Source: Streptomyces marincola (lineage in GTDB: Bacteria > Actinomycetota > Actinomycetes > Streptomycetales > Streptomycetaceae). From it: a stretch of DNA of 64,000 bases. The stretch lies in contig NZ_CP084541.1 in assembly GCF_020410765.1 (NCBI RefSeq), positions 6,316,001 through 6,380,000 of the forward strand. The letters run 5' to 3'. The translations under genes were made by a program, and so were the position numbers. This document shows, in pieces, positions 32,648-41,291 of the stretch. Position 1 is the first letter of the stretch, and every line of letters begins with the position of its first letter. Below the pieces are notes generated by a model. That model was not told the DNA's origin, ran no database searches, and saw only the letters and a program-made list of their open reading frames with translations.

Positions 32648-34738
32648 TCACTCGCGGGGCGGCTCCACGCGGGCGGCGCGGCCCGGCAGCCAGACGCGCG
32701 GGCCGATGTCGCGCACAAGCGCGGGGACGAGCAGCGAACGCACCACCAGCGTGTCCAGGAGCACGCCGAACGCGACGATGAACGCCAGCTGGGCGAGGAA
32801 CGCCAGCGGGATGACGATCAGGGCCGCGAACGTGGCCGCGAGCACCACGCCCGCCGAGGTGATCACCCCGCCGGTGGCGATCAGCCCGCGCAGTACGCCC
32901 TGCCGGGTGCCGTGCAGCAGGGTCTCCTCGCGCACCCGGGACATCAGGAAGATGTTGTAGTCCACGCCGAGCGCGACGAGGAAGACGAACCCGTACAGCG
33001 GGACGGAGGCATCCGTGCCGCTGAAGCCGAACAGGTGGGTGAAGACCAGGCCGGCGATGCCGATGGTGGCCAGGTAGTTGAGGGCGACCGTGCCGACCAG
33101 GAGGACGGGCAGCAGCAGCGAGCGCAGCAGCGCGACGAGGATCAGCAGGATGGTGACGAGGACCACGGGGATGATGACGAGCCGGTCGCGTTCCGCGGTC
33201 TGCTGCGTGTCGTACTGCTGAGCGGTGTATCCGCCCACCAGGGCGTCCGCCCCGTCGATGCCGGACAGCGCGTCGCGCAGCTCCCGCACGGTGTTCTGGG
33301 CCGCCTCGCTGTCGGGACTGTCGGTGAGCGTCGCGTCGATGCGGACCCGGCCGTCGACGACGTGGGGAGGCCCGCCGCCCGGCGCGCCCGCGGCGGTGAC
33401 CGGCTCGGCGCCCGAGACCCCGGGCACGTCGGCGGCCGTCCGTGCGACCCGGTCCGCGTGCTCGGCGGAGGCGATGATCACCGCGGGCTGCCCTGAGCCG
33501 CCGGGGAAGTGCTCGCCGAGCGCTTCCTGCGCGCCCACCGAGGGGGCGTCGTTCACGAACAGCTCGTCCAGCGGAACGCCGTCGGAGTTCAGCGCGGGGG
33601 AGAGCGCCGCACAGGCGGTCAGGGCCAGCAGGGTGCCCGCCCACAGGCGGCGGGGCCGCGCGTCGACCTGGCGGGCGACCCGGCGCCACAGGCCGTGGCC
33701 GCCGGTGTCCTCGTCGGCCGCGCGCGGGCGGGCGGGCCAGTAGGCGGCCCTGCCGGTCAGCGCGAGGACGGCGGGCAGGAACGTCAGGGTCGAGAGCACG
33801 GCGCAGGCGATGCCGATGGCGCCCACGGGGCCGAGCGCCTGGTTGTTGGTGAGGTCGCTGAGCAGCAGGGCGAGCAGGCCCATGGCCACGGTCGCGGCGC
33901 TCGCGGTGATGGCGCCGAACGAGCGTCTGGCCGCCGTCACGGCCGCGGCGGCCCGGTCGCCGGTGCGGGCCAGCTCCTCACGGAACCGCGCCGTCAGCAG
34001 CAGCGCGTAGTCGGTCGCCGCGCCGATGACCAGGATGGACAGGATGCCCTGGACCTGCCCGTCGACGCGGACGACGTCGGCGTCGGCCAGCGCGTAGACG
34101 ACGGCGCAGGCGACACCGAGCGCGAGCACGGAGCTGACGATGATCACGAAGGGCAGCAGCAGGCTGCGGTAGACGAGCAGCAGGATCAGCAGCACGGTGA
34201 TCAGGGCGGCGCCGAGCAGCAGGCCGTCGATGCCGGCGAAGGCGTCCGACAGGTCGGCCTGGGTGGCCGCTGGCCCCGCGATGTGGACCTCCGTGCCCGG
34301 GACCCCGCCCGCCGCGTCCCGGATCTCGTCGAGCACCGCGGGGAGTTCGTCCTCGATCCCGGGGTCGAGCTGCACGACGCCCTGGAGGGCCAGGCCGTCG
34401 GCGGAGGGGATGGCCGGCGTGCTCGGGCCCGCGGCCCAGGGGGCGTCGGCCAGTCCGGAGAGCGCGGCCGTCGCGCGGTCGGCGGCCTCGGGTGGGACGG
34501 GCCGCTCGTCCGAGGTCCACACGACGATGGCGGGCAGGGTCTCGTCCTGGTCGAAGGCGGCCTGCGCCTCGATCACCCGGGTCGACTCGGCGCTCTCCGG
34601 CAGGAACGCGGCCTGGTCGTTCGTCGAGACCTCGCCGAGCCGGCCCGCGAACGGGCCGAAGACTCCGCCGAGGATCAGCCAGGTGACGGCCAGTACCACG
34701 GGGATGAGCCAGCGGGCGGGTTGTCCGGTGCGTTTCAT
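32648..34738 (-). CDS. MMPL-family RND exporter
   Basis: A 696-residue membrane exporter of the MmpL/ActII-3 type, duplicated in structure: one leading helix, an extracytoplasmic domain (about 40-175), five helices (including GAATDYALLLTARFREEL), a second leading helix and loop (about 360-520), and another helix bundle with LGVDYNIFLMSRVREE. The two xxxDYxxxLxxRxRE motifs are the proton-relay signatures. Divergent MarR gene with a palindrome between them suggests drug- or lipid-responsive export. Confidence 0.93.
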   Translation of the reverse strand: MKRTGQPARWLIPVVLAVTWLILGGVFGPFAGRLGEVSTNDQAAFLPESAESTRVIEAQAAFDQDETLPAIVVWTSDERPVPPEAADRATAALSGLADAPWAAGPSTPAIPSADGLALQGVVQLDPGIEDELPAVLDEIRDAAGGVPGTEVHIAGPAATQADLSDAFAGIDGLLLGAALITVLLILLLVYRSLLLPFVIIVSSVLALGVACAVVYALADADVVRVDGQVQGILSILVIGAATDYALLLTARFREELARTGDRAAAAVTAARRSFGAITASAATVAMGLLALLLSDLTNNQALGPVGAIGIACAVLSTLTFLPAVLALTGRAAYWPARPRAADEDTGGHGLWRRVARQVDARPRRLWAGTLLALTACAALSPALNSDGVPLDELFVNDAPSVGAQEALGEHFPGGSGQPAVIIASAEHADRVARTAADVPGVSGAEPVTAAGAPGGGPPHVVDGRVRIDATLTDSPDSEAAQNTVRELRDALSGIDGADALVGGYTAQQYDTQQTAERDRLVIIPVVLVTILLILVALLRSLLLPVLLVGTVALNYLATIGIAGLVFTHLFGFSGTDASVPLYGFVFLVALGVDYNIFLMSRVREETLLHGTRQGVLRGLIATGGVITSAGVVLAATFAALIVIPLAFLAQLAFIVAFGVLLDTLVVRSLLVPALVRDIGPRVWLPGRAARVEPPRE

Positions 34739-34796
34739 GGTGTCCTCGGTCGCCGGTGCGGACGTCTTCCGGGGAGCAAGGTATATCAACGATTGG

Positions 34797-34819
34797 GTAT
34801 CTCAATAATCGAGAGATAC
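34797..34819. promoter_or_regulatory. MarR-type operator between exporter and regulator
   Basis: GTATCTC (34797-34803), 9-base spacer, GAGATAC (34813-34819). It lies 13 bases before the MarR ATG and 59 bases from the exporter ATG, so binding could repress both. Confidence 0.65.
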
Positions 34820-34831
34820 TAGGATCGGTGC

Positions 34832-35314
34832 ATGACCTCCGAAGAACAGGCACCCTCGACCGAGGCCGCGAGCCAGGACCTGCGACTCTTCGCCGTCCAG
34901 CTGCGAAGGCTCACCGCGGAGGTCAACCGCGCGGCGCACGTGTTCGCCGGCAGCCAGGGGCTCCACGCCACCGACGTGCACGCTCTTGCCGCGATCATGG
35001 ACGCCACCACCCGCGACGGGTCGCCCATGACTCCCGGCCGCCTGAGGGAGCAGCTCGACCTCACCTCGGGCGCCGTCACCGCGTGCCTCGACCGGCTGGA
35101 GCGCGCGGGGCACATCGCGCGCTCCCGGGACACCGCCGACCGCAGGGTCGTCCACCTCCACTACCTGCCCGCCGCGCGGGAAGCCGCCCGCAGCTACTTC
35201 GAACCCCTCTCGCGCGGCACCAAGGCCGCGCGGGCCCGCTTCTCCGACGAGGAGCTGGCCACCGTCCTCGCCTTCCTCCAGGCACTCAACGAGGAACTGG
35301 CCGCCGGTCGCTGA
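34832..35314 (+). CDS. MarR-family repressor
   Basis: A 160-residue winged-helix protein. Residues about 35-130 hold the MarR fold: GLHATDVHALAAIMDATTRD, LREQLDLTSGAVTACLDRLE with the recognition helix, and ARSRDTADRRVVHLHYLP with the wing (DxRxxxx). Divergent from the MMPL exporter. It probably represses the exporter through the 34797-34819 palindrome and is released by a ligand. Confidence 0.92.
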   Translation: MTSEEQAPSTEAASQDLRLFAVQLRRLTAEVNRAAHVFAGSQGLHATDVHALAAIMDATTRDGSPMTPGRLREQLDLTSGAVTACLDRLERAGHIARSRDTADRRVVHLHYLPAAREAARSYFEPLSRGTKAARARFSDEELATVLAFLQALNEELAAGR

Positions 35315-35321
35315 CGCCGCC

Positions 35322-36371
35322 TCAGGAGCGCGGGTCGACCAGCACCTTCGCCTGCGCGCTGCCCCCGGAGTCCAGTTCCTCCAGCATGTCGCCGAGTCCG
35401 GAGAGGCCGATGGTGCCCGTGTGCAGGGCCGCGACATCGATCCTGCGCTCGGCGACGGCCCGCATGGCGCCCAGGAAGTCCTCGTGGTTGTAGGCCAGCG
35501 AGCCCACCACGGTGAGTTCCCTGCTCTGCCAGTCCCCGTAGCTCACGCGCGACTCGGTCAACGGGTAGCCGAGGAGCGCCAGCACCCCGCCGCGCCGCAC
35601 CAGTTCGGCCGACGGCTGGAGCAGCGAGGCCACCCCCGCGCATTCGAACACCACATCGGCCCCCAGCCCTCCCGACACGTCGGCCAGGGCCGCCGGCAGG
35701 TCATCGGGCGCCACCGTGCCGGAGAAGCCGAGCCGTTCGGCCGCCGCCCGGCGGGCGGGCGACGGCTCCGAGACCACGATCAGCCCCGCGCCCGCGTTGC
35801 GCGCGTGCTGCGCCGTCAGCAGGCCGATCGGCCCGGCGCCCTGCACGACGACGAGCGAGCCGAACTCCATGGCGGTCCTGCGCACCGCGTGGAAGGTCAC
35901 GGTCGCGGGTTCCACCAGGGCCGCCTCGACATCCGACAGGTTCTCGGGAACGGGCACCACCCGCCGCGCCGAGACCCGCACCCGGTCGGCGAACCCGCCG
36001 TGCGCGGGCGCGGCCGGATCCACCCCGTTGGCCTCGGCGAAGACCGTCTCGCACTGCCTGGCGTGGCCGGCCGTGCACTGCCGGCACCTGCCGCAGGCCG
36101 GGCCGACCGCGCCGACCACGCGCACGCCGGGCGCGAGGCCCGTCACCTCAGCGCCGACCGCGCGGACGGTACCCGTCCACTCGTGCCCGAAGACGGCCGG
36201 CGGCAGCATGTGGCCGTCGGTGTACCCGTGGACATCCGTGCCGCAGATGCCGCAGTAGGTGATGTCGACGACGACGCCGTCCGCCGCGGGTTCGTCCGGT
36301 GCGTCCTCGGGCACCAGTTCCAGCTCCCGCGGGCCTGCCACCCGCGCGTAGCGTTGTCCTGACCGGCTCAC
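35322..36371 (-). CDS. Zinc-dependent medium-chain alcohol/polyol dehydrogenase
   Basis: A 349-residue NAD(P)-dependent oxidoreductase. Catalytic zinc ligands are visible in ITYCGICGTDVHGY and GHEWTG; the structural zinc has four cysteines in CGRCRQCTAGHARQC. The nucleotide site is VVQGAGPIGLLTAQHARNAG. The text resembles threonine/sorbitol/butanediol dehydrogenases. GTG at 36369-36371 follows AGAGGAGA. It is divergent from a GntR/FCD regulator 346 bases away that may control it. Substrate unknown. Confidence 0.9.
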   Translation of the reverse strand: MSRSGQRYARVAGPRELELVPEDAPDEPAADGVVVDITYCGICGTDVHGYTDGHMLPPAVFGHEWTGTVRAVGAEVTGLAPGVRVVGAVGPACGRCRQCTAGHARQCETVFAEANGVDPAAPAHGGFADRVRVSARRVVPVPENLSDVEAALVEPATVTFHAVRRTAMEFGSLVVVQGAGPIGLLTAQHARNAGAGLIVVSEPSPARRAAAERLGFSGTVAPDDLPAALADVSGGLGADVVFECAGVASLLQPSAELVRRGGVLALLGYPLTESRVSYGDWQSRELTVVGSLAYNHEDFLGAMRAVAERRIDVAALHTGTIGLSGLGDMLEELDSGGSAQAKVLVDPRS

Positions 36372-36717
36372 GGAGATCTCCTCTGCGTTCGATGCCTCGA
36401 TGTGAAGAACCTGAAGAACGTGACATATGCCAGGTTTCTCCCCATCCAACACCGTGCGCCGCTCGCCTTCCGGCAGGTCCGGGTGCGGCTGTCCGGTCCT
36501 GTCGTCCCTCCGGCCCTCGGGATGTGGCTTTCTGTCTGAAATGGTGCGAATCCCGGGTGTTGAATCCTTCGTTTCTGACGCTTTTCGTCTAGTTACCCGG
36601 AGGTAGGAGTTGACTGCGTGATTGCGGTCGACTTATCGTCATGTCTGATATGCCGTACCTGATATCTCAGATACCTCAGATGCGAACGCCTGCCGTGGAA
36701 TCCGGAGCCCGTACCCC
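36372..36717. other. Divergent intergenic region
   Basis: No gene seen. It carries the promoters of the dehydrogenase and GntR genes. The right half is less GC-rich and contains TATCTCAGATA. Confidence 0.5.
36663..36673. promoter_or_regulatory. GntR-type palindrome
   Basis: TATCTCAGATA, a perfect odd palindrome, flanked by further CTGATAT/ATACCTCAGAT-like half sites, 45 bases upstream of the GntR ATG. Candidate autoregulatory operator. Confidence 0.5.
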
Positions 36718-37428
36718 ATGAGCGCAACTCCGCCGCCCCCGGCGCCGGTTCCCGTGCCCTCCAGGACGCAGTACGTCCTGGAGCAGGTGAAGCACGAAAT
36801 CCTCACCGGCGCCCTGCCGCCCGGCTCGCCCCTCGTCGAGACCGAACTGGCCGCCCGTTTCGGGATGTCCAAGACGCCGGTCCGCGAGGCGCTCAAGAGC
36901 CTGGCGGGGCGTGGCCTGGTCGTCATGACCGAGTACCGGGGCGCCGCGGTGCGCGGGGTGGACGCGGCGATGGCCCGTTCCGTCTACGACGTGCGCGTCC
37001 TGCTGGAGCCGGAGGCGCTGCGGCGCACCGTCACGGCCCGCGCCGGCCTCGCCGCCGCGCACGCGGCGCTCGCCCGCGCGGACGCGGCCACCGATGCCGC
37101 GGAACGGTCGCTCGCCAACCGGGACTTCCACCGCGCCCTGTACCTGCCCTGCGGCAATCCGCTCCTCGTCGGCATGCTGGACGACCTGCGCGACCAGGCC
37201 GCCCTGGTCTCGTCCTTCGCCTGGCAGACGCTGCCCACGTGGGACCGCGAGGCGGCCGAGCACCGCGCGATCCTCGCCCGCGCCGAGGAGGGCGACGCGG
37301 CGGGCGCGGGCGCCGCGCTGAGCGACCACATCGAGGGCTTCGTCCGGCGCGCCTTCCCGCCGGACGCCGACGGCGCCGCGGGGCCGGCGCCCGGCGGGCG
37401 CGCCGGGGAGCAGGAGCCGCGGCCGTGA
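36718..37428 (+). CDS. GntR-family regulator with FCD domain
   Basis: A 236-residue regulator. The N-terminal winged helix reads VLEQVKHEILTGALPPGSPL then VETELAARFGMSKTPVREAL. The FCD ligand domain (about 85-215) includes VYDVRVLLEPEALR, NRDFHRALYLPCGNPLLVGM and EHRAILARAEEGD. FCD regulators sense small carboxylates or sugar acids through a metal site. Probably controls the divergent zinc dehydrogenase. Confidence 0.92.
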   Translation: MSATPPPPAPVPVPSRTQYVLEQVKHEILTGALPPGSPLVETELAARFGMSKTPVREALKSLAGRGLVVMTEYRGAAVRGVDAAMARSVYDVRVLLEPEALRRTVTARAGLAAAHAALARADAATDAAERSLANRDFHRALYLPCGNPLLVGMLDDLRDQAALVSSFAWQTLPTWDREAAEHRAILARAEEGDAAGAGAALSDHIEGFVRRAFPPDADGAAGPAPGGRAGEQEPRP

Positions 37429-37649
37429 CGGCCGTGACGGACTCCGCGGCGCGGCGGGCGGCGCCCGCCGGCGGGTGGCCACTCCCGTAGGCCCGTCCGA
37501 GGAGGCGGAACGGCCGGACCGGGGCGTCCGCCCGGCCGCTGCCGCGGCGGTGACCAAGGCGTTCGCGCCGGGCCTCACCGGCGCGGGTCCGCGGCACCGC
37601 GTGAACCGCACCGCTCGGCCCGCGGAACGCCCGGCCCGCCACGCGCCCC

Positions 37650-40469
37650 TCACGCCTCGCGGGGCACCGCGCCCGCGTGCGCCGACGAGAGCAGGTGTGC
37701 CAGCTCGTCGCGCTGCTTGACGTTCAGCTTCCGGTAGATCCGCGTCAGGTGCTGCTCCACGGTGCTGACCGTGATGAACAGCTTCCGTGAGATCTCCCGG
37801 TTGGTGTGCCCCTCGGCGGCCAGCACCGCCACCCGCAGCTGGGCCTGGCTCAGCGCGCCGTCGCCGCTGTGTCCCTCGGGCGGGCAGGCGGCCGGCTCGC
37901 TGCCCGCCCGCGCCAGTTGCTGCGCGAGCCGGGGCGAGCCGCACGACTGCGCGAGCTGCTGCGCCCGCTGGAACATCCCGCGCGCCCCGTCCGCGTCGCC
38001 GCCCCGGCGCAGCACGTCACCCAAGTCGGCGGTGGCCCGGGCGAGTTCGAGCCGGTCACCGCAGTTCTCCAGCACATCGACCGCCTCGGTCAGCAGTGCC
38101 TCGGCCTCGGCCGCCGGCGCCTCGGCCGCCAGCAGGCGCAGGGTCGCGCCCCGCGTGCGCTGATCCGCGCCGCGCCCCTCGGCGAGTTGCTCACGCAACA
38201 GCCGCGTCCCCTCCGCCCGGTCACCGGCGCCGAGCAGCACCCGGGCCAGTTCGAGCCGCCAGGGCACGAGCCCCGCCGTGTCCATTCCCCACTTCCGCAT
38301 CGTCTCGCCGCACCAGCGCAGATCGTCGGCCGCGGCCTGCGGCCGGCCCGTCGCCGCGTGGAAACGGGCCCGCGCCGCCAAGTAGTGCAGTCCGAGCGGC
38401 GTCCTGAACGTGTCGGCGGGCAACGGCCTGGCCAGCCACTGGTTGGCCTCCATGAACAGCTGGGACTCGGTGGCCGCGGTGATCAGGGTCGCGAGCGGCG
38501 CGGCGGCGGCCACGCCCCAGGCCTCCAGGGGGACCTCACGCAGCGCCGCCCTGGCCTGCTCCTCGGCCTGCCCGAGCCGGCCGAGCCGCAGGGCGGCCTC
38601 GGCGCGGATCGCGTGCAGGATGCCCTTCCACACCGGGGACCTGTGGATCTGCGGGCGGTCGAGCAGCACCCGGGTCCACGCGTTGACCAGGTCGGACATG
38701 CCGCTGCACAGCAGCGCGACCAGCGGCGCGGTGAGCGTGCCAAGCGCGCCGGGCTCCGCCATGTAGCGCTGCACCATGCGTTCCGCCGTCGTGGCGACGT
38801 CGCGTCCGGCGCGTTCCGGGATCAGCGCGTCCGCCAGCAGCGCCACGGCGTCGATCTGCCGCCCCGCGGCCGAGGTCGCGGTGCCGGTGCCGGTGCCCGC
38901 CACGGGCCGGCCTCGCTCGGGCCCCTCGGCGAGTTGGTCCGGGTACGCCAGGGAGGTCAGCAGCCGCACCGCGCGCAGGCGGCCGTCCGCGGCGTTCGGC
39001 CCGTCGCCCTCGGCGAACGCCGTGAGCAGGTTCTTCGCGGTGTCCGCCCGGCCGTGCCACAGCAGCAGCGGGACGGTGGCCGCGGCGGCCGGGTCCTGGG
39101 CGCGCCCGGCGGCCACGGCTTCCCGCAGCCCGTCGAGCTGCGCGGTGACCGACAGCGGGTTGATCTGCCAGGAGCAGCGGATGAGCAGGGCGTCCATGTC
39201 CGCGTGCCGGGAGGCGCCCGTGTTCGCGCGCGCGGCCAGGCGCAGGCAGTCCCCGGTGAGATCGGGCCGTCCCTTGGCCATGGCTTGCCGGGCCGCTTCG
39301 TGCAGGGTGGCGACCGCCCAGGACGGCTCGGCCCAGTCGGCGTGCACCAGGTGCCCGGCCACCGCCTCGGGTTCCCCGCCGTGCTCCTGGAGGTAGGTCG
39401 CCGCCGCCCGGTGCAGCCTCCGGCTCTCCTCCGCGGGCAGGTCGGCCAGCACCGCCCGGGCGATCCGCGGATGGCGGATGCGGTCGGTCCCGGCCAGACC
39501 GCACATCCGCAGCAGCCCCAGGGCCTTGGTCACGCATTCCGTCTCAAGTCCGGTGAGGTGGGCCAGCATCTGCGGGGAAGCGGGCCCGCGCAGGACCGCC
39601 AGGGCGCGGGCCGTCGCCCGGACCTCGGGCTCGTGCCGGTACAGGCAGCGCAGCACGGCCTGGTCGAACGGGCCGCCGGGGCGCGACGCCGAGGTGTCCG
39701 CGGACCGCGGGCCCGCTCCGGGCTCCTCGTCGATGAGTCCGCGCAGCAGCAGCGGGCTGCCGCCGGTGAGCGCGAACAGCTCCCCGGCCGGCGGCAACCC
39801 CGGCCGGTCCCCGGCCGGTTCCTCCGCCGGCGCGCCCAGCGCGTCCTCCGGCAGGGGGCCGAGCGTGAGGCCCGCGAAGTGCGGCTGGCTCTGCAACTCG
39901 GCGTGGAAGAGCGGATGCGCGTCGCGCAGGGTGGGCGACTCGGTGAGCACCACCATGATCCGCTTGCAGCGCAAGCGCCTGATCGCGTACATGAGGCAGT
40001 GCAGCGAGGCGTCGTCGGCGTGGTGCGCGTCGTCCACGGTGACGACGAGCGGCCGTTCCTTGGCCAGGTCGAGCAGCGACATGAACAGTTCGTGCACCGC
40101 AGGGGCCGTCACGCTGCCGCCCGCCCCGTGCGCCGTCCCGTCGGCGTTCGGCCGCGGCGGCGCCTCCTCGGGCACCACACGCCCCAGGAGGGCGGTCATG
40201 CGCCGGGCGGACTCCCGGCTCAGGCCGGCGGTGTCGACGAGTTGGCTCAGCACGCCGAGCGGAAGATCCCGCTCCGCGCGCGAACCGATCGCGCTCATCA
40301 CGACGCTGCCGCGCCGTGCGGTGTGGTCGTTGAAGGCTTCGAGAAGCGTGGTCTTACCGCTGCCGACCGCTCCGACGACCCGGCGGACCGAACCGCCGAG
40401 CCGGTTGTCGCAGGCGTCGAAAGCCGTGCACAAGCGCGCCAGAACCGTTTCTCGTTGCGTTGTTGTCAT
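37650..40469 (-). CDS. LAL-type LuxR regulator, likely cluster activator
   Basis: A 939-residue large ATP-binding LuxR regulator. Walker A is GAVGSGKTTLL at about 33-43, Walker B VVTVDDAHHADDASL near 150. A long helical repeat region follows, and the C-terminus carries a LuxR HTH (LSQAQLRVAVLAAEGHTNRE then ISRKLFITVSTVEQHLTRIY). LAL proteins such as PikD activate macrolide and polyether PKS genes. The ATG at 40467-40469 follows AAGGGGGAA. It is the leftmost gene likely to belong to the polyether cluster and its probable positive regulator. Confidence 0.92.
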   Translation of the reverse strand: MTTTQRETVLARLCTAFDACDNRLGGSVRRVVGAVGSGKTTLLEAFNDHTARRGSVVMSAIGSRAERDLPLGVLSQLVDTAGLSRESARRMTALLGRVVPEEAPPRPNADGTAHGAGGSVTAPAVHELFMSLLDLAKERPLVVTVDDAHHADDASLHCLMYAIRRLRCKRIMVVLTESPTLRDAHPLFHAELQSQPHFAGLTLGPLPEDALGAPAEEPAGDRPGLPPAGELFALTGGSPLLLRGLIDEEPGAGPRSADTSASRPGGPFDQAVLRCLYRHEPEVRATARALAVLRGPASPQMLAHLTGLETECVTKALGLLRMCGLAGTDRIRHPRIARAVLADLPAEESRRLHRAAATYLQEHGGEPEAVAGHLVHADWAEPSWAVATLHEAARQAMAKGRPDLTGDCLRLAARANTGASRHADMDALLIRCSWQINPLSVTAQLDGLREAVAAGRAQDPAAAATVPLLLWHGRADTAKNLLTAFAEGDGPNAADGRLRAVRLLTSLAYPDQLAEGPERGRPVAGTGTGTATSAAGRQIDAVALLADALIPERAGRDVATTAERMVQRYMAEPGALGTLTAPLVALLCSGMSDLVNAWTRVLLDRPQIHRSPVWKGILHAIRAEAALRLGRLGQAEEQARAALREVPLEAWGVAAAAPLATLITAATESQLFMEANQWLARPLPADTFRTPLGLHYLAARARFHAATGRPQAAADDLRWCGETMRKWGMDTAGLVPWRLELARVLLGAGDRAEGTRLLREQLAEGRGADQRTRGATLRLLAAEAPAAEAEALLTEAVDVLENCGDRLELARATADLGDVLRRGGDADGARGMFQRAQQLAQSCGSPRLAQQLARAGSEPAACPPEGHSGDGALSQAQLRVAVLAAEGHTNREISRKLFITVSTVEQHLTRIYRKLNVKQRDELAHLLSSAHAGAVPREA

Positions 40470-41265
40470 TCGCGTGTTCCCCCTTACGCGCGAAGCGCTG
40501 TGCTGTTGTCCTGTGATGACTCGCGGGTCCTGTCCTCCCGGTGCCGGAAAACCGGGTGACGCCACGGGCGTTTACCCCGTGCCGCGGCGAATAGGTCTGG
40601 ACCAGAAGTGCGGTGCCGCGCGGCCCGGTGGCGGAATGTCGTATTCCGGCAAGGGCGAGCGGGTGAATGGTGAATGGCATGCGGAAGCACATGTTTCAAC
40701 CGAGGAGATGGTGGTGCGAGCGCGCCGTTTCGCGGGTCACGGACGACGTGAGCGGGCGTTCCGTTCACTCGGCGGGACGGACGGTGGCACTGTCGTCCCT
40801 GGTCAGCCGAGCAGGCGGCCTCGCGAGCGCCGGCGCAGAAAGCTTGCCAGGACCACCTCCGCGCATATCCCTGCCGGACCTCGTGCGGGCGGGCACGGCA
40901 TACCGACGACCGCCCGAATGCTCTGGGTTGGCCGGTAGCTTACAGGGGTGCGCGGGCGGGTTCCTAGCTCGTCCCGGTTAACGTTCGACTGCATCTTGAC
41001 CGGTAACGTCACGGTCGGCTCGGGGAAGGAACCATTCCGCCAGGAAGGACCGATCCACGTGTACCGCGCCGGTGCGGATGGCCGGGCGCCGCCGGCGGGG
41101 CGAATGCCACCGCACACCCCCGGAACGGCTCATGGCCAGGCGACGGCGCGGAAGCCCGCACTTTCCGGGGGAAATGCCGCGCGCGGGGTCTTGCGAAGCG
41201 TCCGTGAGGCGATGGCGCCGCGTCCGGTGGACGTTCGGACCCTGCCGCACGGGGGGCGCCCGTGC
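40470..41265. other. Gene-free stretch upstream of LAL regulator
   Basis: About 0.8 kb between the LAL start and the exporter permease's end. The open frames in it are Arg/Gly-rich and look like shadows. It contains direct repeats at 40974-41009 and a GC hairpin at its right end. It may hold the LAL promoter plus remnants of a lost gene. Confidence 0.5.
40974..41009. repeat. Direct repeat CCGGTTAACGT / CCGGTAACGT
   Basis: Two near-identical elements, CCGGTTAACGT (40974-40984) and CCGGTAACGT (41000-41009), 26 bases apart, about 500 bases upstream of the LAL ATG. Spacing of about two and a half helical turns; role unknown. Confidence 0.45.
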
Positions 41266-41287
41266 GCCGGCGCCCGTGGGCGCCGGC
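41266..41287 (-). terminator. Hairpin downstream of exporter permease
   Basis: GCCGGCGCCC (41266-41275) and GGGCGCCGGC (41278-41287), almost loopless as written so the real loop is larger. It starts 4 bases past the permease stop. Confidence 0.6.
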
Positions 41288-41291
41288 ACAC

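Noticed and set aside
40667..40981. Forward frames of about 100 codons upstream of the LAL regulator
   Set aside because: Arg/Gly/Ser-rich with no motif and no ribosome site; treated as non-coding.
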